This document shows, piece after piece, positions 1 through 5,259 of a DNA stretch of 6,231 bases. The notes under the pieces were generated by a model that made no database searches, had not been told where the DNA came from, and saw nothing but the letters and a program-made list of their open reading frames with translations. Every line of letters begins with the position of its first letter. The first letter of the stretch is position 1. Source of the DNA: Actinomycetes bacterium (lineage in GTDB: Bacteria; Actinomycetota; Acidimicrobiia; Acidimicrobiales; Microtrichaceae); contig JAFAFZ010000499.1 of the NCBI GenBank assembly GCA_023423215.1, positions 1 through 6,231 on the forward strand, in the 5' to 3' direction. The position numbers and the translations under genes are program-made.

Positions 1-1252
1 GCCGCGCGGCGACGGTCGGCGCGTCGGTGCCGAACGGCTCGAGCGAGTACGCGACCCGACCGTGGCGGTCGCGCTGGTGCCCGTCCAGGTAGGTGCGGTG
101 GGCGGCGCGGGCCGCGTCGTCGAGCGGTTGGTCCGCCAGCGCGTAGATCTGCTCGACGGTGCCGAGGTCGTCCGCCATGAACTCGTGGAAGCGCACGTCG
201 ATCGAGCGGTCCGCGGGCAGCAGGTCGCGGTCCGCGGTGCAGGCGTCGAGCAGGTCCCCGACGCGGTCGATCCAGTAGCCGCCCACCTGCACCGGGTCGA
301 CCTGCTCCAGCTGGAGGCGGCTCGTGTAGGTCACCATCGTGGCCATCGAGGCGCTCACCGCGACCGGGTCGCGGTGGGTGACGACGACGACGGCGTCGGG
401 GAAGACCTCGAGGAGCGGGCCGAACTGCTCGAGGTGCTGGGGCGACTTCAGCACCCATCGCTCGCCGCCACGCAGGAACGTCAGCACCTGCAGCACCGTG
501 CGCAGGTAGCGGTAGTGGGCCGTCTGGTCCGCCGCCCGGTACGCGTCGCGCCAGGTCGGGATCGGCGCCATCGTCTCGAAGAACATCGTCGACGCGTCGA
601 TCGCCAGGAGCTGGATCTCCTCGTGCACGTGCGTCGGCGTCATGTCGTGCATGCGACGCAGGTGCGGCAGCGCCGCGTTCACGAAGTCGAGCGCGGTGCG
701 GGCCCGCTCGATGCGGGGCACCGTCGAGGCGCCACCCGGCCGCTCGGGGTCGTCGGGCTCGTCGCCCGGCAGCGCCACCGGCTCGAGGCTCTCCCAGTAC
801 GGCAACGAGCGCAGCGCCGGATCGGCGGCGAGCAGGTTGTGCAGGTGCGTCGTCCCCGTGCGGGGCAGGCCTGCGACGACGATGGGCGCAGCGATCTCGA
901 TGTCGTGGATCTCGGGGTGGCGACGCAGCAGGTCCCGCACGAGCAGCCGGTTCCTCACCAGCTGCACCGAGAGCGTGTGCAGCGACACGTGGCCCATCGG
1001 GCTGAGCCGCGCATCGTGGGTCCACGCGTGCAGCAGCACCCCCAGCCGAGATCGGAACGCCGCGTCCTCGGACGCCTCGCCCAGGTCGTCCAGCCCCACC
1101 TCGGCGACCGCCTGGTCGACGATCGGGTCCACCCGCAGCTCGAGCGCCTCGGCCAGCGGACCCACCGAGTCCAGGATCGCCTGCACCCCCTCGTCGAAGC
1201 GCGGCGCGTCCAGGTCGTCCAGGACGACGACGGGCGGGTTCGCCTCGCTCAC
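1..1252 (-). CDS. Sulfotransferase family protein (PAPS-dependent type), C-terminus cut by window edge
   Basis: Likely transfers a sulfo group from PAPS to an unknown acceptor in the cytoplasm. I translated 417 residues from the GTG at 1252 with no stop before the window edge, so the C-terminus is missing. Residues 128-135 read GLPRTGTT, the P-loop-like 5'-phosphosulfate motif. LKSPQHL follows at 268-274, and THRDPVAVSAS at 292-302 matches the 3'-phosphate-binding motif (R294, with S302 eight residues on, as in known sulfotransferases). Order and spacing fit the Sulfotransfer_3 group, usually around 400 residues, so little is probably lost. No signal peptide or membrane segment is visible. 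The GTG start shares GTGA with the stop of the upstream DUF1214 gene and has no purine-rich site before it, which points to translational coupling. The family call is firm; the acceptor (lipid, glycan, sterol or other) cannot be read from the sequence. Confidence 0.9.
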   Translation of the reverse strand, partial: MSEANPPVVVLDDLDAPRFDEGVQAILDSVGPLAEALELRVDPIVDQAVAEVGLDDLGEASEDAAFRSRLGVLLHAWTHDARLSPMGHVSLHTLSVQLVRNRLLVRDLLRRHPEIHDIEIAAPIVVAGLPRTGTTHLHNLLAADPALRSLPYWESLEPVALPGDEPDDPERPGGASTVPRIERARTALDFVNAALPHLRRMHDMTPTHVHEEIQLLAIDASTMFFETMAPIPTWRDAYRAADQTAHYRYLRTVLQVLTFLRGGERWVLKSPQHLEQFGPLLEVFPDAVVVVTHRDPVAVSASMATMVTYTSRLQLEQVDPVQVGGYWIDRVGDLLDACTADRDLLPADRSIDVRFHEFMADDLGTVEQIYALADQPLDDAARAAHRTYLDGHQRDRHGRVAYSLEPFGTDAPTVAAR

Positions 1253-2376
1253 GACGTCACCGCAGCGTCCGGGCGACCCGGCGTGGAACCCGTGCACCCG
1301 GGCACGGCGTCGAGGCCCACCACCTCGGCGGTGACCTCCTCGGGTGTGTGCGCCGGGTGGAACCAGCGGAACCAGATGCGCCCGCGGTCGTGGCCCTGCG
1401 TGCTGACCCAGTTCGGGTGGCCGGGATCCGAGGGCGAGATGACGATGGTCCAGGACCCGTCCGCCTCGTGCACGGTCTGCTCGCCGTTGATGGTGACGCG
1501 GTCGTAGTCGTAGTTGTAGGTGTGCAGCAGCGGGTTCCACAGGCACAGGTTCCAGAACGCGCACTCGGGCGAGCGACCACGCAGCACCAGGGCCTGGTCC
1601 TCGGCCAGCTCGAAGCTGCCCATCGCGTACGCGGCGTCGCCCGCCGCCCAGCCGAAGGTGGCCGTCGGCACCGGGTACGGCGGTTCGACCACGTTCGGCT
1701 CGCCCATGCCGAGCGGCACGATGGCCGCCTGGTCCTTGATCCAGGTGACGACGGCCCGGAACCGCCGCGCCAGCTCTGCGTCCCGCTCGCGCCACTCCGT
1801 GGGCGGGTCCTCGGAGCGGATGCGCCATTCGGTGCGGCGCCCTGTGGTCGGATCCGCGAGGTAGTCGCGGGTGATGCCGACGACGGCGTCGGGAGCGGTC
1901 AGGATGCCGGGTCCCTCGTGCGGCTCGGGCGAGATCCAGAACTCGAACTCGCCGTCCTCGTCGAAGCTCAGGTCGTGGTCGTTGACGGACCCGACGATGC
2001 GCTCCGAGTACCGCCCGTCGTCCGGGCCGCCGTAGACGGTCAGCGACAGGTAGACGGCATCGCCCCGGTTGCCGCTCACCCGGTAGGTGCGACCCGGGTC
2101 GATCGGGACGTGCTGGTAGAACGCGTCGGCGTTGTCGCCGCCCCACTTCTTGTCGCGACCGACGATGTCCACGAAGTGCGGTCGCGCCGGATCCGCCCAC
2201 ACGAAGCAGTCGAACGCCACCTGCAGGATCGAGAAGATCCACTTGTAGGACTCGCACGCGGTCTGCTCGTCGCCCAGCGCCGCGGGGTGGTCGAGCAGGT
2301 GCGACTCGAGCGCTCGCAGCTCGTCCATCAGCTCAGCGAAGACCTCACCGGTCTGCCAACTGGTCCTGTCGGTCAT
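1249..2376 (-). CDS. DUF1214 domain-containing protein
   Basis: A 375-residue protein of unknown biochemical role. Its C-terminal part (about residues 250-345) has the DUF1214 pattern: FWNLCLWNPLLHTY (274-287), then an RVTING strand, HEADGSWTIVISPSDPGHPNW (303-323) and RIWFRWFHP (333-341). It is rich in Trp and Tyr. The N-terminal part (1-240) carries YKWIFSILQVAFDCFVW (44-60) and a beta-rich stretch, RTYRVSGNRGDAVYLSLTVYG (96-116), seen in actinobacterial members. There is no signal peptide, unlike many DUF1254/DUF1214 proteins that are exported, so it is probably cytoplasmic. I chose the ATG at 2376 because GAGGGGGA (2387-2380) lies just before it; the GTG at 2397 would put that site inside the gene. 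It is the first gene of an operon with the sulfotransferase (4-base overlap), suggesting a shared pathway, perhaps on a lipid or hydrophobic substrate (inference). Confidence 0.88.
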   Translation of the reverse strand: MTDRTSWQTGEVFAELMDELRALESHLLDHPAALGDEQTACESYKWIFSILQVAFDCFVWADPARPHFVDIVGRDKKWGGDNADAFYQHVPIDPGRTYRVSGNRGDAVYLSLTVYGGPDDGRYSERIVGSVNDHDLSFDEDGEFEFWISPEPHEGPGILTAPDAVVGITRDYLADPTTGRRTEWRIRSEDPPTEWRERDAELARRFRAVVTWIKDQAAIVPLGMGEPNVVEPPYPVPTATFGWAAGDAAYAMGSFELAEDQALVLRGRSPECAFWNLCLWNPLLHTYNYDYDRVTINGEQTVHEADGSWTIVISPSDPGHPNWVSTQGHDRGRIWFRWFHPAHTPEEVTAEVVGLDAVPGCTGSTPGRPDAAVTS

Positions 2377-2379
2377 CCG

Positions 2380-2387
2380 TCCCCCTC
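2380..2387 (-). promoter_or_regulatory. Ribosome binding site of the DUF1214 gene
   Basis: GAGGGGGA on the minus strand, ending 3 bases before the ATG at 2376. It decides the start: an in-frame GTG at 2397 lies upstream of it and is therefore unlikely. The same octamer precedes the reductase gene at 3265-3272. Confidence 0.6.
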
Positions 2388-2424
2388 GTCGGCCCACCGG
2401 CGGGCGCTCGGCCGTGCGGCGCCG

Positions 2425-2430
2425 AGGCTA
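2425..2430 (-). promoter_or_regulatory. Possible -10 box of the DUF1214-sulfotransferase operon
   Basis: TAGCCT on the minus strand (inside GCAATAGCCTCGG) fits the loose actinobacterial TANNNT pattern and is among the few A/T-containing spots in this gap. It would start transcription around 2418, leaving a leader of about 40 bases. No convincing -35 box is seen at 16-18 bases; the expected -35/spacer region is occupied by the dyad at 2434-2450, as expected for a repressor-controlled promoter. Confidence 0.35.
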
Positions 2431-2433
2431 TTG

Positions 2434-2450
2434 CCTGACGGGTCGTCAGG
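2434..2450. promoter_or_regulatory. Putative TetR-type operator, 17-bp perfect dyad (site 1)
   Basis: CCTGACGGGTCGTCAGG: two perfect 7-base arms around a 3-base centre (2441-2443). Short dyads of the form TGACG-N3-CGTCA are typical of TetR-family operators. It lies 58-74 bases upstream of the DUF1214 start and next to the possible -10 box at 2425-2430, so a bound dimer would block the promoter. A near copy lies at 3167-3179. No regulator gene is in the window. Confidence 0.65.
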
Positions 2451-2465
2451 TCGGCCCTCCGCCCG

Positions 2466-2489
2466 GTCCGCCGTCGCCCGTGCGCGGAC
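2466..2489 (-). terminator. Weak candidate terminator hairpin after the TIGR03085 gene
   Basis: On the minus strand GTCCGC and GCGGAC (6 bp) flank a 12-base loop, beginning 10 bases past the stop of the TIGR03085 gene (2500). No T-tract follows. In DNA this GC-rich such a stem can arise by chance. The position, ahead of an apparent separate promoter, is the main reason to list it. Confidence 0.25.
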
Positions 2490-2499
2490 AGATGGCCGG

Positions 2500-3138
2500 T
2501 CAGACGCCGAAGCGTGCCGAGAGCAGCGCGTCGACGGCGTCGTCGGGTCCGTCGAGCTCGACCACGGCATGCCGCTGGCGGCCGTAGGTGAACAGCACCA
2601 GCTCGCCGGGATCGCCCAGCACCTCGACCGTCGGTGCGCCGCGGTGCGCCACGAGCGAGTCGCCGTCGGGACGCGTGAGCACGACGCCGACCGGCGACCG
2701 GCGCACCAGCAGGCGCGACATGCGCCGCAGGACCGCCCAGAGCTGCGCGTCCAGGTCCTCGTGAAGGTCCCTCGGGACGGCCTCGCCACCGGCGCCGCGG
2801 CGCACGTCCTCGTGGTGCACGAAGTACTCGACGGTGTTGGCGGCACGGTCGACGGGAGCGAACCCGAACGGCGACCAGCGCGGCGGCCCCGATCGGACCC
2901 GCTGCACCAGCGACGGCCACGGGCGCTCGGCCTCGCCGAGCCGGACACGCTCGCCGTGACGTTCGAACGGCCCCGCCACGATGCCGAGCGCGGCGTCCGG
3001 CCGGCGCTCGCGCACCACCAGGTGGGCCGCCAGATCCCGGGTCGTCCACCCCTCGCACAACGTCGGCAGGTCCGGACCGACGACCTCGAACAGGTCGCAG
3101 AGCGCAGCTCGTTCGAGGCGTGCGTGGTTCACCGGCAT
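2500..3138 (-). CDS. TIGR03085-family DinB/maleylpyruvate isomerase-like putative metal-binding protein
   Basis: A 212-residue protein that matches from memory the actinobacterial TIGR03085 family, a branch of the DinB/MDMPI helical-bundle superfamily that includes mycothiol-dependent enzymes. Function is unknown. The family signature is almost complete: LCEGWTTRDLAAHLVVRERR (27-46), RSGPPRWSPF (82-91) and NTVEYFVHHEDVRR (101-114), then LRRMSRLLVRRSPVGVVL (137-154) and a C-terminal beta-rich part. H39 and the HHED at 108-111 are the likely metal ligands. Length is close to the usual roughly 200 residues. I chose the ATG at 3138 because conserved sequence begins at HARLERAAL (5-13); the reading frame stays open upstream to 3321, but that stretch is low-complexity and crosses the divergent promoter region. 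The ribosome binding site is weak. The gene is divergent from the fused reductase and lies 123 bases upstream of the DUF1214 gene on the same strand. Confidence 0.9.
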   Translation of the reverse strand: MPVNHARLERAALCDLFEVVGPDLPTLCEGWTTRDLAAHLVVRERRPDAALGIVAGPFERHGERVRLGEAERPWPSLVQRVRSGPPRWSPFGFAPVDRAANTVEYFVHHEDVRRGAGGEAVPRDLHEDLDAQLWAVLRRMSRLLVRRSPVGVVLTRPDGDSLVAHRGAPTVEVLGDPGELVLFTYGRQRHAVVELDGPDDAVDALLSARFGV

Positions 3139-3166
3139 CGTCGCAGTCTCGCGCTCACGAGCGGGC

Positions 3167-3179
3167 TGACGGGCCGTCA
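3167..3179. promoter_or_regulatory. Putative TetR-type operator (site 2), between divergent genes
   Basis: TGACGGGCCGTCA: perfect 6-base arms around one central base (3173). With one flanking base each side (3166-3180) it agrees with site 1 at 13 of 15 positions: CTGACGGGCCGTCAC versus CTGACGGGTCGTCAG. It lies 29-41 bases upstream of the TIGR03085 start, where that gene's core promoter should be, and about 27 bases upstream of the -10-like box of the reductase gene. One dimer could therefore control both directions (inference). Confidence 0.6.
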
Positions 3180-3205
3180 CATGGCAGGCGTGGCGCGGGG
3201 TGCCC

Positions 3206-3211
3206 GATACT
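3206..3211 (+). promoter_or_regulatory. Possible -10 box of the fused reductase gene
   Basis: GATACT matches TATAAT at four of six bases and stands out in a very GC-rich gap. Transcription would start near 3218, giving a leader of about 60 bases before the ATG at 3281. The region 16-18 bases upstream (3182-3189) has no good -35 match. The dyad at 3167-3179 lies just upstream of it. Confidence 0.4.
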
Positions 3212-3264
3212 GAACCGCCCGGAGCGGGCCGCCCGGGGCGCCCTCCGGGGCGTGAGCAGCGAAC

Positions 3265-3272
3265 GAGGGGGA
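3265..3272 (+). promoter_or_regulatory. Ribosome binding site of the fused reductase gene
   Basis: GAGGGGGA with an 8-base spacer before the ATG at 3281. It supports this start over the in-frame ATG-less extension back to 3200, which would read through the GC-rich leader and give a low-complexity Pro/Gly/Arg N-terminus. Confidence 0.7.
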
Positions 3273-3280
3273 CTCGAGAG

Positions 3281-5050
3281 ATGACCAGCAGCGCGTACGA
3301 CCTGGTGATCGTCGGGGGCAACGCAGCCGGCTTGTCGGTCGCCGTGTCCTCTCGGCGGTCGGGGCTCGAGCGGGTCCGCGTGCTCGAGGCGGGCGCCGCG
3401 GTGGTGTTCCCGGAGCTGGTCGGCGAGCAGCAGCTCGACGTCGGCTACGGCGAGGTGGTGCGGTCGATCGACATCGCCGCGGACGCCCCGGACCCGGCCG
3501 AGGCCGAGCTCGTGGTCCGCACCGACCGCCACGAGTACCGGGCGCGAGCGGTCGTCGTCGCCGAGCGCGACGAGGTGACGGGTTGGGTGCCGCCGATCAG
3601 CGCGGTGATGAGCGACCGGATCATGGTGGACCGGCTCCCGACGACGGCCGTCGACGAGGACGTGCTCGTGATCGGGCACACCGACCACGCGGTCGAGCTG
3701 ACCTCGGCGCTGGCGACCGCAGGAGCCGGCGTGGTGCTCGCCGCGGGTGGGATGGACCCGACCCTGCTCTCCCCCGCCGGCGACAACTGGCTGCGCCGAC
3801 TGGAGCGGGAGCGCCGTGCGACCCTGCTCTACCGCTCGCTGCCCGACCAGGTCGCCGAGGTCGACGGCTACCCGATGGCGTTCTTCGCCGACCGCCGCAC
3901 GCCGGATCTGCAGTTCGACCACGTCGTCTTCGCCTCGGGTCGGGCGGCCGTGACCCCGGCTCAGGTCGGCGCGACCGACGCCGCGCTGTCGACCGGGCGG
4001 CTCTGGTTCGTCGGGGACCCCGACACCGCACCCGACGGCGTGCCGACCGCACCGGGATGGCGCATCGGCCTGGCCGTCGCCGAGGCCTTCCCCGGGCTCG
4101 TGCTCGCCGAGCCGGCGTCGAGCGTCGAGCGTCGGCGACGCTTCACCGGCGCCCTCGACGAGCTGCGCGACGAGCACTACAACGCCACGATCACCCACTT
4201 CGAGCCGACCCACTCCGACCTCTGGGTGCTGCGGGTCAAGCCCGACCGCGGCGAGATCTCGCACCTGCCCGGCCAGTACGCCTCGCTCGGCCTGGGCTAC
4301 TGGGAGGACCGGGTCGACGACGCCGAGGACCCGCGCCTCGAGGAGCAGTGGGAGAAGCTCGTGCGTCGCTCGTACTCGATCTCGAGCCGGATGTTCGACG
4401 AGCACGGGTACCTGGTGGGCGTGGCCGACGTGGACGAGCTCGAGTTCTACATCGTCCTCGTGCCGCCGACGCCGGACAACGTCCCGGGGTTGACGCCGCG
4501 ACTGGCGCTCAAGCGGCCGGGCGACCGCATCTACCTCGGCCCGAAGGTCGCCGGTCGCTACACGCTCGCACCCGTCACGGACCCGATGCAGACCGTCCTG
4601 TTCTTCTCGACCGGGACCGGTGAGGCACCCCACAACGCGATGGTCGTCGAGCTGCTCCGCAAGGGGCACCGGGGCCCGATCCTCTCGGCGGTCTCGGTCC
4701 GCCAGTGGGCCGACCTGGGCTACCTGCAGCAGCACCGCGAGCTCGAGGAGCGCTACCCCAACTACCGCTACGTGGCGATGCCCACCCGCGAGCCCGACGT
4801 GCCCAAGCGGTACCTGCAGACCCTCGTCAGCGACGGGATCCTCGAGTCCGAGTACGGCATCGTGCTGGACCCCGATCGCACCGACGTCTTCCTGTGCGGC
4901 AACCCGTCGATGATCGGCCTGCCGGACGAGGTCGACGGCGAGCTGCGCTACCCCGAGACCACCGGCGTGGTCGAGCTGCTGGCCCAGCGGGGCTTCACCC
5001 TCGACCATCGCAAGCAGCGGGGCAACGTGCACTTCGAGGAGTACTGGTGA
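3281..5050 (+). CDS. Two-domain flavoprotein: FAD-dependent oxidoreductase-like domain fused to ferredoxin-NADP+ reductase
   Basis: A 589-residue protein, likely cytoplasmic, moving electrons between NADPH and a ferredoxin or similar carrier. Residues 1-275 resemble the pyridine nucleotide-disulfide oxidoreductase fold: VIVGGNAAGLS (9-19) with E36 for FAD, a second Rossmann-like segment at 128-157, and GRLWFVGD (239-246), the late FAD motif. This half has no cysteine, so it is not a disulfide reductase. Residues 297-589 form a complete FPR: GQY (331-333), RSYSIS (363-368) for FAD, STGTGEAP (443-450) and CGNP (539-542) for NADP, R474 and R503 as likely 2'-phosphate contacts, and a C-terminal EEYW like the Trp-ended tail of E. 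coli FPR. About 20 extra residues (340-362) precede the FAD motif. Bacterial FPRs alone are about 250-290 residues, so the N-terminal half is an addition. The start follows a good GAGGGGGA site. No ferredoxin gene is nearby. The FPR call is firm; the role of the first half is uncertain. Confidence 0.88.
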   Translation: MTSSAYDLVIVGGNAAGLSVAVSSRRSGLERVRVLEAGAAVVFPELVGEQQLDVGYGEVVRSIDIAADAPDPAEAELVVRTDRHEYRARAVVVAERDEVTGWVPPISAVMSDRIMVDRLPTTAVDEDVLVIGHTDHAVELTSALATAGAGVVLAAGGMDPTLLSPAGDNWLRRLERERRATLLYRSLPDQVAEVDGYPMAFFADRRTPDLQFDHVVFASGRAAVTPAQVGATDAALSTGRLWFVGDPDTAPDGVPTAPGWRIGLAVAEAFPGLVLAEPASSVERRRRFTGALDELRDEHYNATITHFEPTHSDLWVLRVKPDRGEISHLPGQYASLGLGYWEDRVDDAEDPRLEEQWEKLVRRSYSISSRMFDEHGYLVGVADVDELEFYIVLVPPTPDNVPGLTPRLALKRPGDRIYLGPKVAGRYTLAPVTDPMQTVLFFSTGTGEAPHNAMVVELLRKGHRGPILSAVSVRQWADLGYLQQHRELEERYPNYRYVAMPTREPDVPKRYLQTLVSDGILESEYGIVLDPDRTDVFLCGNPSMIGLPDEVDGELRYPETTGVVELLAQRGFTLDHRKQRGNVHFEEYW

Positions 5051-5134
5051 ACGCAGCCCCGGCCGGGTCCGGCTGACGGGATCGGACCCTCGGATCCGGC
5101 ACGGGTCGTCCGCGCGGCGGTGACGTCCGAAGGT

Positions 5135-5173
5135 GGTGTGGGTGGACGTCGGGGCGGGACGACCACCCACACC
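5135..5173. terminator. Strong hairpin between convergent genes, probable bidirectional terminator
   Basis: GGTGTGGGTGG (5135-5145) pairs perfectly with CCACCCACACC (5163-5173). After one A-A mismatch, CGTC (5147-5150) pairs with GACG (5158-5161), closing a 7-base loop. The total is 15 pairs with one mismatch. It lies 84 bases after the reductase stop and 86 bases after the stop of the minus-strand gene ending at 5260, so it can serve both. Neither side has a T-tract, which is common for terminators in high-GC actinobacteria. The rest of the gap (5051-5134 and 5174-5259) has no coding potential I can support; the right part is less GC-rich. Confidence 0.6.
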
Positions 5174-5240
5174 GAGGACGAGTCTGAAAGGTTCCCGGCC
5201 CCTCCTTCACCTCACAAGGCAACGGAAATCCCACCGGAAA

Positions 5241-5255
5241 GCCACACATCGTGGC
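5241..5255 (-). terminator. Small hairpin just past the membrane-anchored gene
   Basis: On the minus strand GCCAC-GATGT-GTGGC, followed by TTTCC, begins 5 bases after the stop at 5260. The stem has only 5 pairs, so it is at best a minor terminator in addition to the stronger hairpin at 5135-5173. Confidence 0.25.
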
Positions 5256-5259
5256 GGAC

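Noticed and set aside
62..1507. Long plus-strand open frame opposite the sulfotransferase
   Set aside because: Translation is low-complexity (Arg/Val/His/Gln rich) with no motif, while the minus strand here encodes clear sulfotransferase motifs; it is an antisense shadow of high-GC coding.
2377..2397. GTG at 2397 as the DUF1214 start
   Set aside because: It would place the ribosome binding site GAGGGGGA inside the gene and add a Gly/Arg-rich leader; the ATG at 2376 fits better.
2407..2426. CTCGGC/GCCGAG hairpin near the operon promoter
   Set aside because: It overlaps the proposed -10 box and has an 8-base loop and no T-tract; it is probably chance in GC-rich DNA.
3152..3163. CGCTC-AC-GAGCG dyad beside site 2 as another operator
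   Set aside because: Short, found once, and with no counterpart in the other promoter gap.
1348..3213. 621-codon plus-strand open frame across the DUF1214 and TIGR03085 genes
   Set aside because: It crosses two recognised minus-strand genes and their intergenic gap and has no domain-like composition; GC-rich antisense artefact.
3239..3252. CGCCC/GGGCG hairpin in the reductase leader as an attenuator or riboswitch
   Set aside because: A 5-pair stem of only G and C in a very GC-rich leader is expected by chance, and no conserved riboswitch pattern is visible.
3139..3321. Upstream extension of the TIGR03085 gene to 3321
   Set aside because: It would cross the dyad and overlap the divergent reductase start; the extra 61 residues are low-complexity, and family similarity begins at the ATG at 3138.
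3576..3583. TGACGGGT half-site inside the reductase gene
   Set aside because: No second arm and located in coding sequence; expected by chance.
5073..5080. CTGACGGG as a third operator
   Set aside because: Only one half-site; the matching CGTCA arm is absent, and it lies downstream of a gene.
3155..5170. 671-codon minus-strand open frame opposite the reductase
   Set aside because: The plus strand shows unambiguous FPR motifs; the antisense product is Arg/His/Val-rich with no recognisable fold.
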